64,000 bases of DNA from Macrosoma leucophasiata (Eukaryota; Arthropoda; Insecta; Lepidoptera; Hedylidae), in assembly GCA_036365455.1 (NCBI GenBank), contig JAWQUS010000023.1, positions 9,238,001-9,302,000 of the forward strand, in the 5' to 3' direction. Position 1 is the stretch's first letter, and the number at the start of each line of letters is the position of its first letter. Position numbers and translations under genes: made by a program. Shown here one piece after another: positions 31,401-42,625 of the stretch. Below the pieces are notes generated by a model. It searched no databases and had not been told where the DNA came from. It saw only the letters and a list, made by a program, of their open reading frames with translations.

Positions 31401-32194
31401 GGATTGAACACTCTAAGCTTTGAATCAAACAGTCGAAAGAGAGGCAGAGAGTCTTTACATTTAAAGTAAATATTAAAAATACATATAAGTGGAATTATTC
31501 TAACATCTTTGAGACCAACTTTTGAGGTGGGATCCACACTATTATTTAGTTTCTGATATATAGAAAATACAGTTAATTGACGGAGACTAGTTATTTCTCC
31601 ATATGCATTTTCATTACATTTTAAACTATAAGCGGCTTCAACTAATTTTCTTTTCAAATGTGTCAATATTGGGGCTGAATCATCACTCTCCATTTTCTTC
31701 GGAATAGTAACTTGTTCTTGAAATTCTTCAAAGTTGTCATCTAAAACTAATGGCACAGCATCATCCTTACAAATAATCTTTAGATATGGTTGTCCACTGC
31801 ATTCTGGGTCTATTATTTCAAAGGAGTCAACATTTGGCACTCTTTTGTGAACAGCCAACTTATCTTTTCTTGACAAAATAACAAGTTCATCACTGGAGAC
31901 TAGCAAGTAAAACATTTTACATTTTTTATTTCTGAGAATAATCATTTCTGTAAAATTATCTGAACTTTCCACTACAACAGATGATACTAAATGGCGTTGG
32001 TAAAACTCCTTTACTTCCCCATACTTTGAACAAATTGTCACATCCAATTTCTTCAGGTCTCGTGGGTGATTGTCGTAAAAAACGAAACAGCTGATGTCAC
32101 AAACGGCACCTGCCGGCACAACCTTTAGTAAATTATTCCGAACATTATCTGCTACTTGCAAATAGGCCAAGGATTTTGTTTGCTGTGAAAACAT
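27942..32194 (-). CDS. Unrecognised five-exon gene, 614 aa
   Basis: Exons in transcript order on the minus strand: 32194-31505, 31120-31023, 30115-29784, 29593-29329, 28401-27942; total 1845 nt with agreeing phases (0, 2, 1, 2) at all four joins. The N-terminal 230 residues read as alternating hydrophobic strands, like a beta-rich or propeller-type fold (inference). Exon 5 has a charged, helix-like stretch, and the C-terminus CVVLDSD resembles a SUMO-interacting motif. I see no signal peptide or membrane span. The middle part (IRLCNKKIVIVLNICNR) and the part near YARSPSQILGLIHLIHD faintly recall the FANCB/FAAP100 Fanconi family; this is only a guess from memory. The gene converges with sha and diverges from the gene at 34842. 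Its introns hold a SINE and a minisatellite. Confidence 0.75.
28985..29245 (-). mobile_element. tRNA-headed SINE, family S2, in intron 4 of the 614-aa gene
   Basis: The head lies at the right: read on the minus strand it gives GTAGTGGTAGCAGGCC and a B box GGGTTCGATTCCCGGG. The body carries TCTGGTTCTATTGGG and CATGGGCCAAAACGTAACCG, as in the copies at 35876 and 61672. Confidence 0.8.
29329..29593 (-). CDS. 614-aa gene, exon 4
   Basis: Residues 374-461. Acceptor TTTACAG and donor GTAAGT, phase 1 in and phase 2 out. It begins DIHETILAILATSEKT. Confidence 0.8.
29660..29740. repeat. Minisatellite, about 20-21-bp units, in intron 3 of the 614-aa gene
   Basis: About four imperfect units built on GCATCGCAGCAATTC fill much of the 190-bp intron 29594-29783. 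The next bases (TTTTGTGTGGACGCC) look like the edge of a dispersed element. Confidence 0.7.
29784..30115 (-). CDS. 614-aa gene, exon 3
   Basis: Residues 263-373. Acceptor ATTCCAG and donor GTAATA, phase 2 in and phase 1 out. It includes EEAAVVAVIDVNEVKLTV and ends SSNNEG. Confidence 0.8.
31023..31120 (-). CDS. 614-aa gene, exon 2
   Basis: Acceptor CTTTTCAG and donor GTAAGT. It encodes IAKALKIDTKNPWIRLCNKK and about 12 further residues, phase 0 in and phase 2 out. Confidence 0.75.
31269..31440 (-). mobile_element. SINE S1 in intron 1 of the 614-aa gene
   Basis: Minus-strand copy with ACAAATATTTGTATATAAAG and ACACAACAGGTTTATACC-like text; the head (GTGTGGGGATTGAACACTC as read on +) has lost the clean B box. 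Confidence 0.65.
31505..32194 (-). CDS. 614-aa gene, exon 1
   Basis: Residues 1-230, from an ATG at 32194. It ends VGLKD at donor GTTAGA, phase 0. Reading on without splicing gives only 43 more residues, part of them in a SINE, so splicing is preferred. Confidence 0.75.
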
Positions 32195-32311
32195 GATTAT
32201 TATATGTTACTGATTGAACTTCAATTTACACCTGCAGTCTTCTAAGTAATTTCATACTTGTTCACGATTCACGACACAATTTTTAATATTGGTATTAATT
32301 AACTTTTTTTT

Positions 32312-32700
32312 TTTTTTTTGTTAATTATGGCATTGCTATTACGCATATTGCCAGTCTCAAGTAAAACGATATTTCGTATTTATTTAAGCAGCGTAAAAGT
32401 TAGTATAATATAGGTCAGTCAATTCTTTATTAAGTATGTCAATCAAGTGAGTTACAGTAAAGTTATTCGAGTAAAGCGATGGCTACTTTACCAGAACATT
32501 TACAATGAAGTTTTGGAGGCAACCTGGAAGGTCGTGTTTTCGCACTGTTATTCTATTTTACTATACACGGGCACTGTAATAAACCTATATCGAACAAAAT
32601 GCCACCAATTTTATTCAATATAACTTAAAAATACACCAAGAAAATGAAATAAAATAAGAGCACCATACGCCTCTTTCAAGGTTCCCGCCAAAACTCATTA
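32312..32700 (-). mobile_element. A-tailed retroposon H, copy 1
   Basis: Runs on the minus strand from GTTTTGGCGGGAACCTTG to GCCATAATTAAC and a poly(A) run. About 370 bp, no coding capacity, no tRNA-like box seen. It lies about 120 bp upstream of the start codon of the 614-aa gene. Confidence 0.7.
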
Positions 32701-32739
32701 TTTAACTTCTAAAATCATTTGTTTTGTCTCGCAGAAGTT

Positions 32740-33560
32740 GTTTATTTTTTTTGTTATTATGGCATCGCTATTACGCATATTGCCAGTGTCAAGTAAAACG
32801 ATACTTCGTATTTAACCAATCAGCGTAAAAGCCAGCATAATATAGTCATCAAGTATGATAAGTAAGTATCAAGTATAATATGTCAGTCAAGTGAGTTACA
32901 GTCAAGTAAAGTCAAGTTATTCGAGTAAAGCGATAGCTACTTTACCAGAACATTTACAATAAAGTTTTGGAGGCAACCTGAAAGGTCGTTTTTTCGCACT
33001 GTCATTCTATTTCACTAGGCGTTTTGGCGGCAACCTTGAAAGAGGCGGATGGTGCTCTTATTTTATTTCACTTTCTTGGTGTATTTTTAAGTTATATTGA
33101 ATAAAATTGGTGGCATTTTGTTTGATATAGGTTTATTACAGTGCCCGTGTATAGTGAATTATAATAACAGGGGGAAAATACGACCTTTCAGGTTGCCTCC
33201 AAAACTACATTGTAAACGTTCTGGTAAAGTAGCCGTCGCTTTACTCGAATAACTTGATTGTAACTCACTTGACTGACATATTATACTTGATAACTTATGT
33301 ACTTGATACTTACATATTATACTTGATGACTATATTATACTAACTTTTACGCTGCTTATATAAATATGAAATTTCGTTTTACTTGACACTGGCAATATGC
33401 GTAACAGCGATGCCATAATAAAAAAAAATACTATTTCACTATACACGGGCACTGCAATAAACCTATATCAAACAAAATGCCACCAACTTTATTCAATATA
33501 ACTTAAAAATACACCAAGAAAAAAAATGAAATAATATAAGAGCATCTCATTCAAGGTTCC
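32740..33560 (-). mobile_element. Retroposon H, copy 2, split by copy 3
   Basis: The 3' part lies at 32740-33017 and the 5' part at 33431-33560. Together they make one minus-strand element interrupted by 33018-33430. Confidence 0.75.
33018..33430 (+). mobile_element. Retroposon H, copy 3, nested in copy 2
   Basis: 413 bp from GGCGTTTTGGCGGCAACC to an A-rich end. It is flanked by CTATTTCACTA at 33007-33017 and 33431-33441, an 11-bp target duplication next to the A-tail. Confidence 0.8.
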
Positions 33561-34316
33561 CTCATCATGCCCGGTTACGCTGTAGAGGCATTTTGCCAAC
33601 AGCAATACTGTCCGATCGAAAAAAAAAATAAAAAAAAATCAAGGGGGTTCGATTAATTCGATTTTTTTTTCCCGCCAAAAAAAAACCGTCACTAGCTTGG
33701 TTAAGTCTGTGTGTGGTCTTAAGATAAGATTTAAGAATCAATGGATGGCGATCTGAGTTTCTGAGTATTTCTGAGTGAACTGAGTCATCTGAGTTCGATT
33801 AGTCGTATTATCGAGTTTATTGACCGAAGAGATTGAATCGATCTTTATTGAATCAATTCTGCATCATGGAAAATCGAAGTTCGATATTGAAGTTGTACTA
33901 CTTTTGGTGCAATGGGATAAAAATATGAGAGTGATTTTTTTTTTATTAACATTTTATAAAGTTTAGTTGTATTGGATTGTTACGCTAAAGAAGTACATAA
34001 TTGCTTACGTGTGTACATAAGCACACATACTGTTTTTTTTTGTTTAATAACATACATACAAATAGTAAAGTTAGGTATTACTGTAACATTTAAAATCCAA
34101 CCCTATACAACAAAGACAGACAAAAACTTTTTTGTTCGTTTTTTGTTGTATTGAAAAAAGAAAGGTTAATAATATTACTTATAAATAGATTTTTAACACG
34201 TATTCGATTTAACTTCAAATCGTTCAAAATCAGTCTTATTCAGGCAGAATCGTCATCCCTTTAATCCTTATTTAATTAAATCCAAGAAAGAGTTCAAGGT
34301 TCAAGTGTTCAAATAG

Positions 34317-34515
34317 AGTTTTGGCGGGAACCTTAAATGAGGTGTAAGATGCTCTTATTTTATTTCATTTTTTTTATTGTTGTATTTCTATGTTATAATG
34401 AATAAAGTTGGTGGTACCTATTTTGTTTGATGTAGGTTTATTACAGTATAAAGTGAAATAGAATAACAGTGCGAAAACACGGTTTTTCCAGGTTGCCTAA
34501 ATACTGACTGCTGAC
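34317..34515 (+). mobile_element. Retroposon H, 5' part
   Basis: Starts AGTTTTGGCGGGAACCTTAA and is lost after the CAGGTTGCCT block. Confidence 0.65.
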
Positions 34516-34841
34516 TGTGACTCACTTGACTGATATAATAAATCATTGACTGACTGATTCTAACTGCTTATCCCCTTACCGCTTAAAAAGCCATAAATGG
34601 GCTTTTAAAAAGCTTAAAAATATATTTTTTACATTCCAACTATAAATTCTAATGACAATTAAATATGGAACTTATTTTTTTGGTCATTGAAAAATGTCAA
34701 ACTATTAGAGGAGGTTATGTCAAATCTGTCAAATTCCAACGCTTGAGTGTGTTTTGCTGTTTATTATTGTGATGTTTAATATATTTTCACATGTATTTTA
34801 TGAATTAAATGCAGTGAATTTAATGTAAATGTACATTAATA

Positions 34842-35317
34842 ATGAGTGATAATAATAATGAAAAGAAGTGTGTATTTTGTGCACAAGAGACATTCGACAA
34901 AACTGTAAAATTCACTCCTGAAACATTGAAAAAATGTTTAGTGGTTATGGAGTATCGTCAAACCAAACCAGCTCAAAGAAAATCACGTAGCATTTATCGT
35001 GAGATTAAATTATCTGGACAAACATCTTTATATGACATTTATCATGCTAAGTGTTATAAATTATACACTGCAATTAAAATACCGGCAGTTTTTTTAAAAA
35101 AAAAAACAGAATGCATCAATTCTGTATTGGAAATTTCAGGAAAGAATTCCGGATTATCTAACCCTGCTTCTACGACAACTCAAACAGCTGAATCACTATC
35201 AGAACAGTCTACTCCTGGTGCTTCTGTCACTACTCTAACTGTTAATACATCAGCAACAGAATTGTCTATTGCAAGCTCTTCTAAGGCCATTCAGGCTGCT
35301 CATGTTTCAACAGATGA
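34842..35317 (+). CDS. 385-aa gene, exon 1
   Basis: Residues 1-158 plus two bases of codon 159, holding module 1 and the Ser/Thr-rich linker. Without splicing, the frame stops one codon later, at the TAA overlapping the donor. Confidence 0.7.
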
Positions 35318-37086
35318 GTAAGTACTAATATCACTAATCTATATATAAATCAATTGCTGTTCGTTTGTCTCGCTCAAACTCGAGAACGGTATACTGATTT
35401 GGCTAATTTTGCTTTTGAATTATTTTTCGAAGTCCAGGGAAGGTTTAAAAAAGTAAGAAAATCTGAAGAAATTGTAGGCAAGTAGTGAAAATAGTCCATA
35501 TCTATCAAACCTTTGACAATTCTGAGAAAACGAAGTTTGCCAGGTAGTTAGTAACACAATATATTTTCTACTGTTTTTTACATTAATTTTATTTATGAAT
35601 AGATTAAAAAAAATATTTTTGGAACAAAAAATTAAATAAGTAAAAAATTTTGAATGATAATGTAAAAAGAGTTTTACCTGAAGTTGTTTTAAAACCTACC
35701 TTGTGTAAATTTAAAAAATAAATGCTAATTTAAATAAAAATTTTTTCAACACATAAGTATTTATTTTCCTAATATAATTTGTTTTTATTGCTGCAAGAAA
35801 GTACCAAATAAGTTTTTGATAATTGGCTAGTTTCACAGTCACCTAGCTCTATTACATGTACAATTGAAATTTTACTGCCTCAGTAGCGTAGTGATAGCAG
35901 GCCACTACTACTATGCTGGGGGTCCTGGGTTCAATTCCCGGGTCGGGGACTATCACAGATAACGGTTTAAAATCCTTTATCTCTGGTTCTATTGGGATTT
36001 TTCCATTTTCTGGAAGTTTCCCAGTACCTCGGAGTTTGGTGATGTGCCCGGAGATGGCAACAGGTTCTCCACCTGTTACATGGGCCAAAACGTAACTGGC
36101 GAGTTGTGGTGTTTGCATGTATGCTTGAATGCATGCATTTACCTCTGCCTACCCCTTCGGGGATTACAGGCATGAAGTTACGTAATTGAAATTTTAACAC
36201 CTATAAAAAAATTAAAATTAAAATTCTATTTCGCACATAATTTAAAAAAATTAAGGATTGATTAAAACTTTTTTTTTTCATATTAATTTCAAGTTCCAAA
36301 AATAAGGGACTCTAAAGCCAACAATTATCAAATTTTTTAGATACATTTATTACAATTTAAATATTACCTACTTATTTATTGATAAGTATCTAAATTCTTT
36401 TCAGACTGGAGCCACTACACAATGATAACGAAAAAAACGAAATTGAAAATACGAGTGATCACATTCCAATAAATGAGTGCAGTAATGATGAAAATTTGCC
36501 GATGCGGGTATGCTTTATTTGCGAAAAAACACGCAAACGACGTAAAGCTCGTGAAGTACCTTTAGCAGTCAACAGAAAAAAAACCGTGGAAATTCTAAAA
36601 AGTGTTGCTACTGAATTTAATGACATACAAATGTTAGAAAAAATTAGTTCCTTTTCGAATGACTCTGAAATTCCGTATCATAAATGCTGTAAAGATGATT
36701 ATTTGCGGGTCATTACCAAAGGTGAAGAAAGTGATTTCGTTAAAAAGCGGAAAGCTACAAATATAGCTTATGCCTTACTATGCAAAATAGTGGAGGAATA
36801 TGTTGTAAATAAAAATGAATGTTTATTTTATGACCACGTCAAGAGTGAATATCTCAGATTAATAGTTGAGCAATGTAAGTTATTGTCCGATTCAATTAGT
36901 ATTACTTCATTTTCTGACCGTCATTTGGAAAATAAGTTAATGACAACTTTCAAGAATAAAATCAAGATTATTTATTCGGAGAGCAAAAAAATTATTGCTC
37001 CATTTTCGCTCATTTCGTCACCCACAAAGTTTCAGAATCAGAATCAGAAATTCATTAATTCATTTAGGGTGACAAGCAGCACCTAG
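34842..37086 (+). CDS. Two-exon gene, 385 aa, paired CxxC...YHxxC modules
   Basis: Exons 34842-35317 and 36405-37086; donor GTAAGT (phase 2) and acceptor TTTTCAG give one frame of 386 codons. The protein has two similar modules: C10-x2-C13 with C32 and Y67-H68-x2-C71, then C195-x2-C198 with Y250-H251-x2-C254. Both look like zinc-binding folds (inference). A Ser/Thr-rich linker lies at about 105-155, and FSDRHLENKL near 335. There is no signal peptide or membrane span. The layout recalls the N-terminal half of large uncharacterised, often multi-copy proteins of arthropods and cnidarians, so it may be TE-linked or a truncated copy. AATAAA follows at 37111. Confidence 0.65.
35876..36186 (+). mobile_element. 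SINE S2 in the intron of the 385-aa gene
   Basis: tRNA-like head with GTAGTGATAGCAGGCC and B box GGGTTCAATTCCCGGG, body TCTGGTTCTATTGGG, tail ACCCCTTCGGGGATTACAGG. About 310 bp and nearly full length. Confidence 0.8.
36405..37086 (+). CDS. 385-aa gene, exon 2
   Basis: It opens by completing a Glu codon (then LEPLHNDNEKNE) and ends at TAG. The stop sits in CCTAGGTATGA, which resembles a donor, so a longer isoform is possible but not shown. Confidence 0.65.
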
Positions 37087-37110
37087 GTATGACCCGTCAA
37101 AAACAAACAA

Positions 37111-37116
37111 AATAAA
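37111..37116 (+). terminator. Candidate poly(A) signal of the 385-aa gene
   Basis: AATAAA 25 nt past the stop codon. Close spacing makes it plausible; no transcript seen. Confidence 0.35.
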
Positions 37117-37224
37117 TTAAAGTTAAAGTGAACAACAATTGATATACATGTCAAATTACAAATAAGAAAAATTATAAGTAATGGAGAATATCACGAAGAT
37201 AAAACTAAATGTAATGTACTAATG

Positions 37225-37425
37225 TCCTGTTCATTATATTTGGCGGCTCTAGCTCGTGTAGCGCCCGTGTGCAATGAAACCCTAGCGCCCCCTAAGCATG
37301 ACCATGATGGTCCAAGACGATGCTCTTAGCTGTCTCAGGGAGCGTCGCGGTGCCCCCTGAGACGGCGGCGCCCGTGTGCATTGCACACCCTGCACTATAG
37401 TTTAAGCCGCCCCTGGTAATGTAAG
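37225..37425. repeat. GC-richer dispersed repeat
   Basis: Contains GCGCCCGTGTGCAATGAAAC and GCGCCCGTGTGCATTGCACA as internal near-repeats, ending GTTTAAGCCGCCCCTGG. Family unknown. Confidence 0.4.
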
Positions 37426-37589
37426 TTAGTACCTACCTATATCAGTAGAATGTGTCATTTCCCCTTTTACAAACTGACAACAAAGAGTAAAGAGAAAAAA
37501 AAAAGAGTCATTCCTTGTCATTCACCGGCAGAGTTCCAAAAGCCAATAAAATCAAAGAAAAACCGGCAAAAAAAAAACTCAGTCAGCTC

Positions 37590-38790
37590 TATTATTTATT
37601 ATTTATTTATTTCGTTTTCATACAGTAAGACTTAACATTATAGAACACCCAAAAAACCGATGGGGTTTGTCCTGGGTGTTAGTACCTCATAAAAACTACA
37701 GTAACGTACAAAATTATTGAAGTCTTAATAAATAGGTACAAGGTTAAAATGTCTCTTAGACATAATTTTACAAACAATATAAGTAATATAAACAAACTTA
37801 AAATTAACATTAAACAACATGTAACAATGGAATAAAAATGCACACTATTTAACACCTCGATTAAAAAATCGAGTTATAATCCTATTAGGTACATTAACTG
37901 AAATGACATGTTTATGTATTTAATATTTTTTATTTACGAAATAAGTTGTTCTCAATTTGTACAAACAGTATGCACACCCTATGCATACTTACCCTACCTC
38001 CACCTACGGTTACACATAAAACACGAACCGAAAAAAAGAGATGTATCGTAACTCGCGTACCCTTATTTAATAACACTCGCTAGTAATAAGATTAATTTTT
38101 ATTTTCCACTATTTTATTTTTAAATTATTATTTATAATAAAAAGCACGACGTTAGTCTCATTTTCGTTTGTATTAACTGTTCACGAAATGGGTGACCATA
38201 ATTTCCTTAATTTTAATGAACTTTGGGACAAAATATTACCTACGTCAAAAATGTCTGAAATCGATTCGGTTATCGCTTCTGAACTAACTAGTTTCGGGTT
38301 GTACATTCAATCCTGTTACACGTTGTATATCAATATTATACATTGATTATAACATTTAACAACCTTGTGGAGCTAGATCAGCATTTAGCCAAGCATTTCT
38401 ATCCTTGAGGTAGTCCTCGGGTTTTTAGTAAGCCTTTTTACATAGAGTGCATTTAATTAATGCTTAAACTTACTATCTGTGAGTTCAGCAATCCCGGATG
38501 GGGTCTTGTTATAAAATTCTACACTATATTTCAGGAGAGCTGTATTAGTTTTTGTCAGTCGAAAACTTGGTAGAGATAACTTGTTCTTATTCTTTGTATT
38601 ATAACTATGCATATCGGAGATTTTATCAAACAGATGTAAATTTTTCCTCGCGAAAAGTATATTTTCATAGATGTATTGGCAAGGTACCACGTATGTAAAA
38701 CTTACAACCACGTGAGTTTTACATCGCTCTAAAGGCCCGCTTCTGTATTACAAAAATTGATTCCACGTCAGCCGCTCGACCTCATCTATA
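37590..38790 (-). pseudogene. LINE C-terminal remnant
   Basis: The minus strand at about 38457-38640 encodes DMHSYNTKNKNKLSLPSFRL and EFYNKTPSGIAEL, the usual end of Jockey/CR1-like reverse transcriptases. QKRAFRAM lies upstream with a stop. The stretch to 37590 may be its 3' UTR; that part is inference. Confidence 0.6.
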
Positions 38791-39475
38791 CAAATAAATA
38801 AAATTAGAGTGTCTGTTTGTAATATAAAAATAACCGCTTTTTACTAATGCATATGTATGTATACACGGTACATATACCAAAACAACAATTTTTGTCGGTC
38901 TGTCTGTCAGTCTGTCTGTTTGGCGGGGCTAATCTTGGGAACGGCTTTACCGATTTTGACGGGACTTTCACTGGCAGATAGCTGATGTAATAAGGAGTTA
39001 CTTAGGCTACTTTTATACCAGCTGCGTCCACGACTTCGTCCGGATTGATACTGAACAATCATAAATTCTCACGCGGGCGAAGTCGCGGGCACAGCTAGTC
39101 TATTCATTTATTAAAACAGTAAAATCGATACAAATAAATAAAATTGGAGTGTCTTTTTGTGATATAAAAATAACCGCTTTTTACTAAATGCATAAGTATG
39201 TATACGCGGTACATATACCAAAACATTTTTTTTTTAATTTTGTCTGTCTGTCAGTCTGTCTGTCTGTCTGTCTGTCTGTTTGGCGGGGCTAATCTTGGGA
39301 ACGGCTGGACCGATTTTGACGGGACTTTCACTTGCTATCTGCAAGTGCTGCTGATGCTGATGTTATAAGGAGTAACTTAGGCTACTTTTATACTAGATGC
39401 GCCCACGACTTCGTCCGGGTAGATACTTAACAATCATAAATTCACACGCGGGCGAAGTCGCGGGCACAGCTAGTA
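38790..39475 (+). repeat. Two tandem-facing copies of repeat D3
   Basis: 38790-39105 and 39125-39475 both run from AATAAATAAAATTGGAGTG-like text to GCGAAGTCGCGGGCACAGCT, with (TCTG)n runs of different length. Confidence 0.7.
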
Positions 39476-39654
39476 ATAAAATATAATAGACATGACACTG
39501 TAATAAAATTATTTAAAAAAAAATTGATATAAAAACTATATCTACCTCTTATACATAATGTACTCGTACAAGTTTAAACTAACACAAAAAAGTTGTAAAT
39601 AGTGATTTCTAAATAAAGCTTTATTAAAAAGAATTAGCGTACCTAATTATTGAA

Positions 39655-39870
39655 AACTAGCGGACCGCCCCGGCTTCGCGCGGGTGCAATGTTGCCTACC
39701 TTCTCCTATTCGTCTTAGCGTGATGTTATATAGCCTAAAGCCTTCTTCAATAAATGGGCTATCTAATAACACTAAAATAATTTTTCAAATCGGATGAGTA
39801 GTTCCTGAGATTAGCGCGTTCAAACAAACAAACAAACTCTTCAGCTTTATCATATTAGTATAGATTATAT
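39655..39870 (+). repeat. Dispersed repeat ACTAGCGGACCGCCCCGGCT type
   Basis: Head CCGCCCCGGCTTCGCGCGGG, tail CAAACAAACAAACTC and ATATTAGTATAGAT. A common insect repeat form; related text at 30588-30840. Confidence 0.6.
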
Positions 39871-40091
39871 AAGTACCTATTTATTTGCTATTATTTTATA
39901 TAACGGATTTCATCGTTTTTTTTTTCGGAGTCGGTGCCAGCTAAGGTGGACTACACATTTAGCACTCTGAGCTCCCCTTATAGTGTTGATGAGTAGGAAA
40001 CTGGACATTTTGTCCTATACGTACAAAAAATGACATTGCAAGACTAGAGTCTATATTATTACATTTTGTACTATTAATGTTAGGTAGTAGG

Positions 40092-40388
40092 TATTTACTG
40101 GTGGTAGAGCTCCAGTGACGGAGCTCGCGGGCGTAGGCACCAGCGCATTACCGAATATACTTGCCGCTAAATGGTAGTGTTCAGCACTATCGTGTCCCGG
40201 TCAGGTGGTAATGTACAGCCCTGTAATTTCCGGCACAGAAGCAAAACACCTTAAGCCTCAGGAGTGGTAACGCATCTGCATTTTAACCTCGGTCGGTTTG
40301 TGTAGGTGTCTATAGGCTGCAGTCATCACTTTACATCAATGTGAAATGCATGTTTGTATGCCACTTCCATTAGATAAAAAAAAAATAG
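40092..40388 (+). mobile_element. SINE family A, full length
   Basis: From TGGTGGTAGAGCTCC to GATAAAAAAAAAA, with TAGGTAT near the 5' edge and right after the A-tail as an approximate target duplication. Confidence 0.8.
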
Positions 40389-40654
40389 GTATACCAAGTT
40401 CACAATATTATATCGTAGCGCGCCAAAACGCTATCGATTACATACATTAAAATTTGACTATGTTTATAATAATTGCGTGTCGTAGGTATGTGTTGTGGTG
40501 GCTTCTTCTACTCAATTGGTCCAGTAGGTACTTTCAGAGATAGTCAGACGTATAGACAAACTGACAGACAGTACGGAAGTAGGTACTTCAAATAAAAAGA
40601 AAGACAAAGACAGGCATAAAAAGAAAATGTCAAAAATGCCGGCGCTAAAATTGG

Positions 40655-40760
40655 AAAGAAAAATTTAACTCTAGACTGGATTTGAACCAGCGACCTCTGA
40701 ATAATGAATAACTTCTTAGCCCAGTCCCTTTACCACTTCGCTATCGATGCCCCACATCTA
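40655..40760 (-). mobile_element. tRNA-like SINE head, family S3
   Basis: B-box-like CGCTGGTTCAAATCCAGTC on the minus strand and GTGGTAAAGGGACTGGGC before it. Confidence 0.6.
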
Positions 40761-42224
40761 AATAAAAAAAAACTTTATTTATGTAACATAGTGGTACAAA
40801 GTTTAAGTGTCGGTATTTTTTTTTTTTTCATTTTTAGGGTTCCGTAGCGTATCCAAAAAGAACCCTTACAGTTTCAACGTCCCTCCGTCTGTCCGCAGCT
40901 ATGCCAATTATTACATATTTTCTGGCTATGCTCATACTCTATTACTTAGTAATTAATAAGGACAGAAATTGAAAAACATATTTTTTAGATTAGGTACATA
41001 CCTTTACACGTAAAGTGGGGAAGCTATTTTTTCAGGGTATTGTTAAAATGATATTTAAAAAATATTGTGGATTTGCGAAAAAAAATCGAATAAACAATCT
41101 TTTAAATAAAGATTGATGAAGATTTAGTTAAATAGCTATTTAGCTTTAAAGTGCAAATTAAAGTTAAGCGTCAACCTAAGATAAATAACTGGTTAATTTT
41201 AATCCAAACTGACCTTATTACATCACATTCTTTATTTGCGTACCGCATCTAACTGAACAGTTACCGCCGTCGTCTCGTCGCAGCTGTCGCAAACAATACG
41301 TTTTATGTGCGCATGATTTGACTGGTAAGCATGTGGGTCTAACAATAGCACCGAGTTACTGTCACAAGACTACAATTTGATTATACCTGCATGCATTGTT
41401 GTTTATAATTAACTGTTGCTAACGATGCAGTTGTAAAAATTGAGCCAAATTGATGCTGATAGAAGGTGTACAACCGAACTTGCGAATCGTAGAGCAAACA
41501 AAAATTCTACCTACTCATTCCAGAAGTACAGGCGTGAAATTACGTCTATATGTCGATCATCCTAATATTTAGATCCGACACTTGGTGTTGTAACAGAGTG
41601 TTGTGTGTGCTCTGCAGCAACGCCACCATATATTTTTTTATTATGAATTTACCCATTTTTATGTACGGCTAAGGATAATGACGTACGTGTATTGTTTGTG
41701 AATGTACGACTTTAAATTTAAAGGAAAAAAGCAAATTAATGTTGCTGCTGAGAATTCTCTGCAGCAACGACACCTGTAATCAACATTTGTACATACAATT
41801 CCTCTGAAGTAATATAATGTACGAACGTTGTGAATTATGTACAAATGATAATAAATATGAAATCAACATCACATTCGTTGATTTGACCCCAATTACTTAG
41901 CTTAAGCGCTTGTGTTATGAAAAACAGAACCAACGAATGTACAAAATAGACCTTAAAGCTGTCGAGAATATCTAGACTAGCCTCCTACAATACTTACTCT
42001 ACAATATTATGATCTTCATCATCACTTCAGCAGAAAGATAACCACTACCACCACGACCAAACCTTTCCCAAAGATGTTTAAACAGGGTTAGGTATGCGTC
42101 ATAAGGAGAGAATTTGCCATAATCGAAATATCTAATATCGGATTTATGATCGCTGTGACGGTAGTTTCATTGCGAGATGCTGCTGCCCGTCTTATGATAT
42201 TGTAAATTTGCAATTATTACCTAC
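40761..42224. other. AT-rich DNA, nothing recognised
   Basis: No gene or clear repeat end was found. ATTCTCTGCAGCAACG at 41752 partly echoes CTCTGCAGCAACGCC at 41610. Confidence 0.4.
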
Positions 42225-42625
42225 TGACTGTTGCGTGCGGATTCGCCCGCATGGATGTCGTTTAAAAAGTAGCCTATGTTCTTTCTCTCTTGACGACCCG
42301 GTTAGTCCAGCGGTGTGAAACCATCGTTTGATTCGAAGGGTCGCGAGTTCGATCCCCGCACCGGGACAAATATTTGTATGGCCTACAGATATTTGTTTGG
42401 GGTCTGGGTGTTTGTGTATGTGTTGTATGTGTACAACGGCACCCACGACACAGGTTTATATCTACTGTGGGGCTGTGAGTGTAAGCGTATTTTATTATTT
42501 ATTTATTTCTCAAAGTCAACTCTATCCCTGTACCAAATTTAATTAATATCGGTTCAGTCGTTTGGACGTGAAAAGGTAACAGACAGACAGAGTTACTTTC
42601 GCATTTATAATATTAGTAGGGATTT
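42225..42625 (+). repeat. Dispersed repeat D5 interrupted by SINE S1
   Basis: The two halves match 48226-49230: CGCCCGC..TGGATGTCGTTT on the left, and TCGTTTGGACGTGAAAAGGT, ACAGACAGACAGAGTTAC and ATAATATTAGTAGGGAT on the right. Confidence 0.7.
42292..42515 (+). mobile_element. SINE S1, nested in D5
   Basis: Head GACGACCCGGTTAGTCCAGC and B box GAGTTCGATCCCCGCACCGG. It ends TTATTTATTTATTTCTC, and TTTCTC flanks both sides. Confidence 0.8.

Noticed and set aside
32750..33430. Foldback transposon or hairpin RNA locus
   Set aside because: The inverted arms are explained by one retroposon inserted in an opposite copy, with an 11-bp target duplication.
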